Assembly: GCA_020027805.1 (NCBI GenBank)
Contig: JAHKKQ010000106.1
Span: 1 to 7,266, forward strand
Source of the DNA: Candidatus Dadabacteria bacterium
Lineage (GTDB): Bacteria > Desulfobacterota_D > UBA1144 > Nemesobacterales > UBA2774
Direction: 5' to 3'
DNA: 7,266 bases
The notes under the pieces: generated by a model
Told to the model about the DNA's origin: nothing
Database searches by the model: none
Seen by the model: only the letters and a program-made list of their open reading frames with translations
Part shown: in pieces, positions 1 through 5,121 of the stretch
Numbering within the stretch: position 1 is the stretch's first letter
Layout of the letters: each line of letters starts with the position of its first letter
Made by a program: the position numbers and the translations under genes

Positions 1-128
1 TGCATCAAGTCCGGAGAGCACGGTTTCGCCGCCAGAAAAAACTACTCGTGTAGCATCACGGATCGAGCGTCACGCGCACCCGGGACCGGTCAAAGAACGG
101 AATATTTTGAAACATTCTTCTTAAGCGA

Positions 129-156
129 TTGAGGAAAAGGATGTATCGGATATGAT
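129..156 (+). promoter_or_regulatory. candidate sigma70 promoter for exbB-exbD-tonB
   Basis: TTGAGG (129-134) and TATGAT (151-156) are separated by 16 bp. The -10 matches TATAAT at five of six positions and the -35 matches TTGACA at four of six. Transcription would begin near 163 and give a leader of about 65 bases before the exbB start at 229. No other hexamer pair in 1-228 looked better by eye. The rest of 1-228 shows no convincing gene: each frame on both strands is broken by stops, and only short open stretches run off the left edge. Confidence 0.35.
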
Positions 157-162
157 TATATC
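149..162. promoter_or_regulatory. small palindrome over the -10 of the exbB promoter
   Basis: GATAT (149-153) and ATATC (158-162) form a perfect inverted repeat around GATT. It lies directly over the candidate -10 box, where a repressor would act. The AT-rich GAT/ATC character is loosely like a Fur box, and Fur control of exbB/exbD/tonB genes is common. The site is too short to assign to Fur, and a chance match is possible. Confidence 0.28.
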
Positions 163-228
163 AGTACCGAGATGTTGTCAGAGAACCATCCCCAACAAAA
201 CGAAACAGGAAGTATGAGGTGACGGAAT

Positions 229-879
229 ATGCAGAGTTTGAATTTAATCGAGCTGATACAGCAGGGATGGCTAGCCACCTACCCTCTTATCATCTGCTCA
301 GTCCTTATGGTAGCAATACTCGGCGAAAGGATCTTCGCATTCAGCGGCATTGCGGCTTCGACAAGAAAGCTGACGAGTCTCGTCGTACCTCCTTTGACCA
401 GAGGTGACTTCGGCGCGGCTCTTTCAGTCTGTAACAAACACAGGAAAAGCGTGCAGGCGAGGCTTTATCATTCTATTCTCGTAGAAGAAAAAACGGCAAA
501 CCCTGTAGATGTAATCGAGAAGCTGGAAGATAACAGGTACGAGGAGGTCCGGGACCTGAAGCAGAACATCTGGATACTCGGAACCATTGGCAGCAGCGCC
601 CCTTTCATCGGCCTCTTCGGTACGGTCGTCGGCATCATCAAGTCCTTCCATAACATGTCCATAGCCGGCACCGGGGGTTTCTCCGTAGTCGCGGGCGGTA
701 TCTCGGAAGCGCTCGTCGCCACGGCGGCGGGGCTCGTGGTAGCCATCATCGCGGTTATCGCCTACAATTACCTTCAGGTAAGGGTCGCCGCCATAAACGC
801 GGAACTCCGGATCAACCACTCTAAATTCATACAGGCTTACAAACAGGGGAGAACGGGAAATGGCGATCGGGAAATTTGA
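229..879 (+). CDS. exbB: ExbB/TolQ/MotA-family proton channel protein
   Basis: This 216-residue inner-membrane protein would form, with ExbD, the proton channel that energises TonB. Three hydrophobic segments are visible at about residues 17-37, 113-137 and 155-182, with a cytoplasmic loop of about 75 residues between the first two, as in the ExbB/TolQ family. Family-typical stretches are LGTIGSSAPFIGLFGTVVGI (117-136) and GISEALVATAAGLVVAI (157-173), which line the channel. The ATG is preceded by GAGGTGA at 216-222, a good ribosome binding site. The gene overlaps exbD by 20 bp, so the two are probably translationally coupled. TolQ is the alternative name. I prefer ExbB because a TonB-type gene follows and no tolB or pal is in view. 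Confidence 0.93.
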   Translation: MQSLNLIELIQQGWLATYPLIICSVLMVAILGERIFAFSGIAASTRKLTSLVVPPLTRGDFGAALSVCNKHRKSVQARLYHSILVEEKTANPVDVIEKLEDNRYEEVRDLKQNIWILGTIGSSAPFIGLFGTVVGIIKSFHNMSIAGTGGFSVVAGGISEALVATAAGLVVAIIAVIAYNYLQVRVAAINAELRINHSKFIQAYKQGRTGNGDREI

Positions 880-1279
880 CGAAAATACGGACGAAGATAT
901 AGTAGCGGAAATCAATATCACCCCGCTCACGGACATATTCCTCGTGCTGTTGATAATCTTCATGATCACGAGCTCCGCCCTGATTGAGTCAGGCGCGAAC
1001 ATCAACCTCCCCGAAGTCTCCAAAACCGATACAGTAGCGAGAAATGTAGTAGTGACCCTGACTACCGACGGAAAAACTTTTATAAACCAGAAAGAGACGA
1101 AGAAAGATAATTTCGAAGAGGAATTAAAAAAAGCCTTATCCGAAAGCAACACCAAGGTCGTCATACTCGAAGGAGATAAAGACGCGCTCCTTGGGGATGC
1201 AGTAAAGCTGATAAGCCAGGCAAAGGAAGCCGGGGCTAAAGAGATAGCCATCGCCGCCGAAAAATCGGAAGCGCCCTGA
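860..1279 (+). CDS. exbD: ExbD/TolR-family biopolymer transport protein
   Basis: This 139-residue protein is the channel partner of ExbB. It has a short cytoplasmic N-terminus, one transmembrane helix (about 24-43) and a small periplasmic domain. The segment NITPLTDIFLVLLIIFM (19-35) is the family signature, and Asp25 is the conserved membrane aspartate that carries protons in ExbD/TolR. The C-terminal half has the usual alternating pattern, including VVVTLTTDGKTFINQK (63-78) and a final VVILEGDKDA stretch (100-109). Length matches the family. The start ATG lies inside exbB (20-bp overlap), and tonB begins 16 bp after the stop. Together these indicate one transcript making a stoichiometric complex. 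Confidence 0.93.
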   Translation: MAIGKFDENTDEDIVAEINITPLTDIFLVLLIIFMITSSALIESGANINLPEVSKTDTVARNVVVTLTTDGKTFINQKETKKDNFEEELKKALSESNTKVVILEGDKDALLGDAVKLISQAKEAGAKEIAIAAEKSEAP

Positions 1280-1295
1280 ACCCGGAGAATACCGT

Positions 1296-2036
1296 ATGCC
1301 CTCTTCGCGGATCGGAATATTCATCATCCTTTCGTTAATACTGCACGCCGCGGTTTTCGCTGTATTTATTACTCTAACGCCGGAAAAACCGGACGAATCA
1401 GCCCGGCCGCTCATGGTCGGTGTAACGACGCAGTATAAAGATCCGGGAAAGGGGAAAGGGAGATCCCTCGAGCCCGCACCGATGAGGGAGCCGGAACCCG
1501 AAAAAAAAACCGAGAAGACCCCTGAAAAGAAGGCCGTAAAGAAAACCGCAAAGAAAAAACCCGTAATAAATACAGAAAAGAAAGAGATAATAAGCCGGGA
1601 TAATAACACCGTGAATGAGCAAACAGCCGTAACGAGCGCGATTCCCTCAGCAAGCGCGGTAGAGACGGATAACGTCTCACCGAACGGCAAGGGGAAAGGG
1701 AGCGGAATCGGAGACAGCGGCACAGGGCTCGACACAAAGGGCACCGGCAGAGGCACCGAAATCGGCCATCCGGATTACGGCGTGAACCCCAAGCCGAATT
1801 ACCCGAAGATCGCCAAGCGCCACGGATACGAAGGGCTCGTCGTGCTGAATGTCTTTGTGCTGGAGAGTGGAAACGTAGGGAAGATAGAGATACGACAATC
1901 GTCCGGATACGGAGTGCTCGATAATTCCGCGCTCGACGCCGTCAGAAAATGGGTATTCATTCCCGGAAAGAGGAACGGACGGGCAATGTCGAGCTGGGTA
2001 GTGGTGCCGATCAGATTCGACCTTACGAACGGTTAA
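1296..2036 (+). CDS. tonB: TonB-family energy transducer
   Basis: This 246-residue protein would carry energy from ExbB-ExbD across the periplasm to outer-membrane receptors. Residues 6-27 form a single N-terminal membrane anchor containing SLILH (Ser13, His17). This matches the SxxxH pattern that TonB uses to contact the ExbB/ExbD channel. Residues about 56-97 are rich in Lys, Glu and Pro, as in the extended periplasmic spacer, and are followed by a Gly/Ser/Thr-rich linker (about 130-156). Residues 160-243 form the TonB C-terminal domain, with YPKIAKRHGYEGLVVLNV (169-186), SSGYGVLDNSALDAV (202-216) and KWVFIP (218-223). GGAGA at 1284-1287 precedes the ATG by about seven bases. TolA is an alternative, but the C-terminal domain fits TonB better. 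Confidence 0.9.
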   Translation: MPSSRIGIFIILSLILHAAVFAVFITLTPEKPDESARPLMVGVTTQYKDPGKGKGRSLEPAPMREPEPEKKTEKTPEKKAVKKTAKKKPVINTEKKEIISRDNNTVNEQTAVTSAIPSASAVETDNVSPNGKGKGSGIGDSGTGLDTKGTGRGTEIGHPDYGVNPKPNYPKIAKRHGYEGLVVLNVFVLESGNVGKIEIRQSSGYGVLDNSALDAVRKWVFIPGKRNGRAMSSWVVVPIRFDLTNG

Positions 2037-2045
2037 GTTCTATCC

Positions 2046-2065
2046 TGGTCCCGAATACGGGATCA
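2046..2065 (+). terminator. hairpin just after tonB, terminator-like but without a U tract
   Basis: TGGTCCCG (2046-2053) can pair with CGGGATCA (2058-2065) around the tetraloop AATA. The stem is eight base pairs including one G-U, and begins nine bases after the tonB stop. No run of T follows, so it is not a textbook intrinsic terminator. It may stabilise the mRNA 3' end or assist Rho-dependent termination. Its position at the end of a three-gene operon is the main support. Confidence 0.4.
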
Positions 2066-2120
2066 ACATGATGAGCTGACAACCGCCGATAAATCATTTC
2101 TCCACATTGTCAAACCAAAC

Positions 2121-2285
2121 ATGGCGCACTATGACCGCGACGGAGACTGCGAGTGTTATCCACGAAAGCACATCCCAGACACCGTCGCCCAGAAGGGCGG
2201 AAACAAGACCGAATGCGCTGAGCGCCGGGCAATCCCGGAAACGGTGTTTCAAAGAAAGAATTATCGGAGTACCATGTATAATTAA
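2121..2285 (+). CDS. possible small Cys-containing soluble protein
   Basis: An ATG-initiated frame of 54 codons fills most of the gap between tonB and the TfoX-domain gene. The product begins MAHYDRDGDCECYPRK and is very polar, with three cysteines (10, 12 and 32) and no membrane segment or signal peptide. Its third codon positions are GC-rich like the neighbouring genes, and its composition is more protein-like than the overlapping frame, which is Ser/Thr/Arg-rich. The CxC pair could bind metal or form a disulfide. Against it, I see no Shine-Dalgarno sequence upstream, and a weak promoter-like pair (TTGTCA 2107-2112, TATGAC 2130-2135) straddles the start. I do not recognise the family. It could equally be part of the leader for the next gene. 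Confidence 0.42.
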   Translation: MAHYDRDGDCECYPRKHIPDTVAQKGGNKTECAERRAIPETVFQRKNYRSTMYN

Positions 2286-2326
2286 GCACGCTTACGGGGG
2301 AAACTACCCTCTATGGAGGTCGGATT

Positions 2327-2656
2327 ATGGCTTTCGATGAGAAATTGGCGACGAGATTAAGGGAAATTTTCAACAAGACCGGTCAATTCACCGAGAAGAA
2401 GATGTTCGGGGGTATCGCCTTCATGCTGAACGGCAATATGTGCTGCGGGGTTTTGAACGACCTGCTCATGGCCAGGGTGGGACGCGACCGCTACGAAGCC
2501 TCCCTGGCCCTGCCCCACGTGAGACCCATGGACTTCACGGGCAAGCCGATGAAGGGGTACGTGTATGTCGAGCCCGGGGGCTATAGAGAAGATGTCGATC
2601 TCAAGGTCTGGGTCGACAGATGCGTGGACTTCGTTTCGACCCTGCCGGGGAAATGA
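2327..2656 (+). CDS. TfoX N-terminal-domain protein
   Basis: This 109-residue protein consists of little more than the TfoX/Sxy N-terminal domain. Family features are EKKMFGGIAFMLNGNMCCGV (23-42), a GRDRYEASLALP region (52-63) and MDFTGKPMKGYVYV (68-81), followed by a final helix. TfoX/Sxy regulates competence with CRP in some gammaproteobacteria, but stand-alone N-terminal-domain proteins like this one are widespread and mostly uncharacterised. A competence role should therefore not be assumed. A strong GGAGGT at 2315-2320, six bases before the ATG, fixes the start. The gene ends only 24 bp from the stop of the convergent reductase gene. A direct DNA-binding or methylation-related function cannot be read from the sequence. 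Confidence 0.85.
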   Translation: MAFDEKLATRLREIFNKTGQFTEKKMFGGIAFMLNGNMCCGVLNDLLMARVGRDRYEASLALPHVRPMDFTGKPMKGYVYVEPGGYREDVDLKVWVDRCVDFVSTLPGK

Positions 2657-2680
2657 CATATTAATTCGTAATTATGATGT

Positions 2681-3178
2681 TTATTGTTCGAGCGCAGGCT
2701 CCATCACCACCACCGGAATCTGTCTCCCCCCTGCCCTCCTCCGGTATTTCTCGTAACCCGAATAGACCCCGACGGCTTTTTTCCAGAGCCTCTCGCGCTC
2801 CTCCCCCTCCGCGTCCCTTGCAACATACCGGGCAGTCTTCCCGTCCAGGTATATCTCGACTTCCGGATTTGCCCTGAGATTCAGATACCATGCAGGGTGG
2901 CGGGGGTTTCCGCCCCTGGAGGCTATGAGCACGAGACTGTCCCCGTCCCTCACATAGACGAGTGGCGTCGTCCGAGGCTTACCCGTCCGGGCCCCCTTCG
3001 TAGTTAGGAGCAGGCAGGGCCAGGCGAATGTGGTGTTGTACCTCCCGCCTGTCGCACGTATAAGCCGCGTATCGATACGGGAGCCCAGGTTGATAATAGT
3101 CCATGCGCCTAAACGCGTAGAACCGAACCACGCGAGGGACCTTTTAAACGCGCTCTCTTTGCCGTGCGGATCGGCCAT
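2681..3178 (-). CDS. DDN-like nitroreductase/deazaflavin-dependent oxidoreductase
   Basis: This 165-residue soluble protein has the pattern of the deazaflavin (F420)-dependent nitroreductase family (TIGR00026, related to mycobacterial Ddn). The core signature is LLLTTKGARTGKPRTTPLVY (56-75), followed by IASRGGNPRHPAWYLNLRAN (85-104) and PEVEIYLDGKTARYVARDA (105-123). The C-terminus YEKYRRRAGGRQIPVVVMEP (142-161) is also typical. Members bind F420 (some bind FMN or heme) in a split-barrel fold and reduce quinones, nitro compounds or other substrates. The substrate here is unknown. ATG at 3178 has only a weak GGAA upstream. It is transcribed away from the lipoprotein gene across a 106-bp divergent gap. 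No F420 synthesis gene is in the window. Confidence 0.86.
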   Translation of the reverse strand: MADPHGKESAFKRSLAWFGSTRLGAWTIINLGSRIDTRLIRATGGRYNTTFAWPCLLLTTKGARTGKPRTTPLVYVRDGDSLVLIASRGGNPRHPAWYLNLRANPEVEIYLDGKTARYVARDAEGEERERLWKKAVGVYSGYEKYRRRAGGRQIPVVVMEPALEQ

Positions 3179-3218
3179 AGTATTTCCGTGCGGTGTGCAA
3201 GTTCTATATTACACCAAA

Positions 3219-3246
3219 CATAAGGCACAATATATGTGCCGTTATG
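3219..3246. promoter_or_regulatory. operator-like inverted repeat in divergent intergenic region
   Basis: CATAAGGCACA (3219-3229) and TGTGCC-g-TTATG (3235-3246) form an 11-bp inverted repeat around ATATA, with one extra G (3241) as a bulge. The inner GGCACA/TGTGCC arms are perfect. The site sits between the divergent reductase gene (start 3178) and the lipoprotein gene (start 3285), about 40 bp from each start. That is where a dimeric regulator controlling both would bind. It could instead fold as an RNA hairpin in the lipoprotein leader. It is not followed by a T run and lies at no gene end, so a terminator is unlikely. Confidence 0.5.
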
Positions 3247-3284
3247 TCTAAGATAAACACGCTCATGCCCAATAAACATTCGCT

Positions 3285-3788
3285 ATGAGATTCGGTATAG
3301 GTGCCCTTCTCCTGCTCCTGTTGACGTTTACGGCCGCATCCTGCGCCAACGTCGGACGCTTCGGCCAGATCATGAACCCCGAAGAGCTCAGCAAGGACGA
3401 GCTAAAGAAACTCCCCCCGGAAACGACCCCGGAATACGGGTTCAGGGTCGGGATGGAAGTAAACGTGCCCGGGAATAAGGACGAAATACTGGAGAACGTG
3501 GACTATCAATTCACCGAATTCAGCAACTGCCTTAATATTACCGACCGCGGTGAGGAGGCGAGGCGTTATACGATCGCCGTCGTAAACGGCACCTTCAGAT
3601 GCGAATATCATCACGGCAGATGCAACGGGGAGTACGACTCGGATTACGGATTGATAATAGTCAGCTACAAGGCTTTTAACAGAAAAGGGATGCTGCCCGT
3701 GCTGAAGCACGAATGGGCGCACGTTTACGGAATATTGAGAAACGACCATAAGAATTTGAGCGAAGTCAGGGAATGCACGGGATATTGA
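3285..3788 (+). CDS. lipoprotein with HExxH zinc-peptidase-like motif, function unknown
   Basis: This 167-residue protein begins with a lipoprotein signal peptide: a hydrophobic stretch at 5-18, then TAASC with Cys20 as the lipidation site. The mature part carries LKHEWAHVYG (140-149), an HExxH motif with His142, Glu143 and His146, which is the zinc-binding and catalytic signature of many metallopeptidases. A third ligand could be His155, Glu160 or Glu163. It does not match the metzincin spacing, which would need the ligand at 152 (here Arg). Four further cysteines (82, 106, 113, 164) could make two disulfides in the periplasm. I do not recognise the family. The ATG has no clear ribosome binding site; the signal peptide supports the start. 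The gene converges with the next one, 38 bp apart. Confidence 0.82.
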   Translation: MRFGIGALLLLLLTFTAASCANVGRFGQIMNPEELSKDELKKLPPETTPEYGFRVGMEVNVPGNKDEILENVDYQFTEFSNCLNITDRGEEARRYTIAVVNGTFRCEYHHGRCNGEYDSDYGLIIVSYKAFNRKGMLPVLKHEWAHVYGILRNDHKNLSEVRECTGY

Positions 3789-3826
3789 ACTAACCGAGAG
3801 AGCACTCCGGCCTTCAACGGTAATAC

Positions 3827-4465
3827 TTAACGCCCCGTCTCATCGTAGTATGTGGGCTTGCTGTAATCCCCGTCGAGGAACATCTGTGTTGCGGGGTCTT
3901 TCGCCTCGGTACCGCGGAGCTTGTCGAGCTCTTCCTCTCGTTTGGCCTGGTTGTAAGGCTCGTATGTATACTCGACCTTGATAGCGTTCTTCTTCTGATT
4001 CGTATGGAAAACGAGCTTCACGTCAGGCATGTTCCACGTCCAGGTCTTGAAATAGAGCATGCTGTCGGAGCTCTGAGGCTCGCCGTACTTGCCCGTCAGG
4101 TACTTCATGAATTCATCCCGGAGCTGGGACTCCTCGAACTGGTCTTTCGCGGTCAGCATCAGCGAAGACGAAAGGAGCTTATCGTCATAGAATTCGAGTC
4201 CCGTGCTGACGTCCCTGCCCTCCAGGTCGAGCGGAAGGGCGACTATTATTCCCTGCATCACGATGGTCCTGATTTTCTTGGAGTCGACCTTGTTATCCAT
4301 AATCCTCTTTCCGTTAGTCTCGATTATTTCCTCGGCGTCATCGTCCGAAATGCCGAAAGTAAAACCGAGGGGAGCGAGGTCCGTCTTCTGCTGCGCCGCA
4401 GCATGAGAAACCGCTAAAAAACATAAGAGTGCTATCAATACATGAGGATTTCTTAAAATATTCAT
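3827..4465 (-). CDS. exported protein of unknown function
   Basis: This 212-residue protein has a clear Sec signal peptide: Arg5, a hydrophobic core at 9-20 and a probable signal peptidase I site after HAAA (residue 24). The mature protein starts QQKTDLAPLGFTFGISDDDA. The pattern LGFTFGISDDDAEEII (33-48), then LRDEFMKYLTGKYGEP (115-130), TWTWNMPDVKLVFH (141-154) and a beta strand ending VEYTYEP (164-170) resembles small exported alpha/beta proteins in which a short helix follows an FG-S/D turn. No catalytic motif is visible. The C-terminus (175-212) is charged and probably extended. GGGGGG at 4471-4476, five bases before the ATG, serves as ribosome binding site. I cannot name a function. Confidence 0.83.
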   Translation of the reverse strand: MNILRNPHVLIALLCFLAVSHAAAQQKTDLAPLGFTFGISDDDAEEIIETNGKRIMDNKVDSKKIRTIVMQGIIVALPLDLEGRDVSTGLEFYDDKLLSSSLMLTAKDQFEESQLRDEFMKYLTGKYGEPQSSDSMLYFKTWTWNMPDVKLVFHTNQKKNAIKVEYTYEPYNQAKREEELDKLRGTEAKDPATQMFLDGDYSKPTYYDETGR

Positions 4466-4506
4466 TTATTCCCCCCGTTTCAGTTAGCCGGATATTCTAA
4501 CCGTTC

Positions 4507-4541
4507 ATTTAAAAGTTATAAGATGACGGGGTCAAAATCAA
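4507..4541 (-). promoter_or_regulatory. candidate promoter for the exported-protein gene
   Basis: On the minus strand two overlapping pairs are possible. One is TTGACC (4530-4535) with TTAAAT (4507-4512), 17 bp apart. The other is TTGATT (4536-4541) with TATAAC (4515-4520), 15 bp apart. Either would start transcription about 35-45 bases before the ATG at 4465. Neither is strong, and I cannot choose between them. Confidence 0.3.
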
Positions 4542-4553
4542 GTTTTATTAAAC

Positions 4554-4590
4554 CGGACCGTTGACCGCTCCCGTGTCGGGAAACGGACCG
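4554..4590. repeat. interrupted inverted repeat upstream of the LOG-like gene promoter
   Basis: CGGACCGTT (4554-4562) and AACGGACCG (4582-4590) pair at eight of nine positions. Inside them TCCCG (4569-4573) pairs with CGGGA (4577-4581) around TGT. Together they could form a bulged hairpin, or act as a protein-binding site ending 15 bp before the -35 box. GC-rich DNA makes such repeats fairly frequent, so the functional claim is tentative. Confidence 0.3.
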
Positions 4591-4605
4591 CGGCCGCTAT
4601 GCAGT

Positions 4606-4634
4606 TTGAGTCAGGACTGGAAAAAGCATATAAT
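4606..4634 (+). promoter_or_regulatory. sigma70 promoter, start site beside the ATG
   Basis: TTGAGT (4606-4611) and a perfect TATAAT (4629-4634) are exactly 17 bp apart. The predicted transcription start is 4641-4642, three or four bases before the ATG at 4645. The resulting mRNA would be essentially leaderless. This agrees with the absence of any Shine-Dalgarno sequence before that ATG. It is the best promoter in the window and would drive the four-gene run to 7252. Confidence 0.6.
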
Positions 4635-4644
4635 CTTGTCCGGT

Positions 4645-5121
4645 ATGGAGATCGTAATTGGCGTGATAGGGGCCGGGGAGGCAGGCGAAGATGAGTACAT
4701 CACGGCGTTTGAGACCGGAAGGGAGATAGCTCGCAGGAAATGCACGCTCATATGCGGGGGTATGGGCGGCGTCATGGAAGCCGCCTGCAAAGGCGCCAAG
4801 TCCGAAGGGGGTCTGACAGTGGGAATCATCCCCGGGGAACTCAAATACGAGGCTAACCCTTACGTCGATATACCCATCGTCACGGGCATGGGGCACGGAC
4901 GGAATATAATAGTCGTACGCTCGAGCGACGCACTAATTGCAATAGGCGGGAGCTTCGGTACATTATCTGAAATTGCCTTCGCTCTCAGATTGGAAATTCC
5001 GGTCATAGGGATAAAAACTTGGGATGTATCATCCGACATTAGACAGGCAGACAATCCCAGGGAGGCGGTGGAAATGGCTATCGGGCTTATTGCTTCTGGC
5101 CCTGCTCGGGGCCTGCGGTAA
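4645..5121 (+). CDS. TIGR00725 / LOG-like Rossmann-fold nucleotide-binding protein
   Basis: This 158-residue protein matches the TIGR00725 family, related to LOG (lysine decarboxylase-like) phosphoribohydrolases and DprA. Family features are IGVIGAGEAGEDEY (5-18), LICGGMGGVMEAACKGAKSE (35-54), GLTVGIIPG (56-64), YVDIPIVTGMGHGRN (73-87) and GGSFGTLSEIAFAL (101-114). The last corresponds to the LOG PGGxGTxxE motif with Ile-Gly in place of Pro. LOG enzymes cleave nucleoside 5'-monophosphates to free base and ribose 5-phosphate; activity of this subfamily is not assured. A longer frame back to a TTG at 4561 exists. I prefer ATG 4645, because the family begins there and a promoter lies just upstream. 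The last 98 bp overlap the M23 gene. Confidence 0.85.
   Translation: MEIVIGVIGAGEAGEDEYITAFETGREIARRKCTLICGGMGGVMEAACKGAKSEGGLTVGIIPGELKYEANPYVDIPIVTGMGHGRNIIVVRSSDALIAIGGSFGTLSEIAFALRLEIPVIGIKTWDVSSDIRQADNPREAVEMAIGLIASGPARGLR

Noticed and set aside
1..132. Open stretch at the left edge that could be the tail of an upstream + strand gene
   Set aside because: About 43 codons ending in TGA at 130-132. The composition is not convincing, and other frames and the opposite strand have similar short open runs, so it cannot be supported.
424..1251. Long minus-strand open frame (275 codons) under exbB/exbD
   Set aside because: It is antisense to two well-supported genes, and its translation is low-complexity and Ser-rich. 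It reflects the codon bias of the real genes.
1136..1756. Minus-strand open frame (206 codons) under exbD/tonB
   Set aside because: Its Phe/Ser/Pro-rich translation is the mirror of the Lys/Glu/Pro-coding region of tonB. No family pattern or ribosome binding site is seen.
2107..2340. TTG-started 77-codon frame before the TfoX-domain gene
   Set aside because: Ser/Thr/Arg-rich composition, a weak start, and it runs into the next gene's ribosome binding site and start. The 54-codon frame at 2121 is a better candidate.
2327..2656. Assignment of the TfoX-domain protein as a competence regulator
   Set aside because: It has only the N-terminal domain, and such stand-alone proteins are widespread without a shown competence role.
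2662..2674. TAATT/AATTA inverted repeat between convergent genes
   Set aside because: It has only five A/T pairs with a three-base loop. It is too weak to be a bidirectional terminator.
4561..4644. 28-residue N-terminal extension of the LOG-like protein from TTG 4561
   Set aside because: The promoter lies inside it, no ribosome binding site precedes it, and the extension is unlike the family, which starts at the MEIVIGVIG strand.
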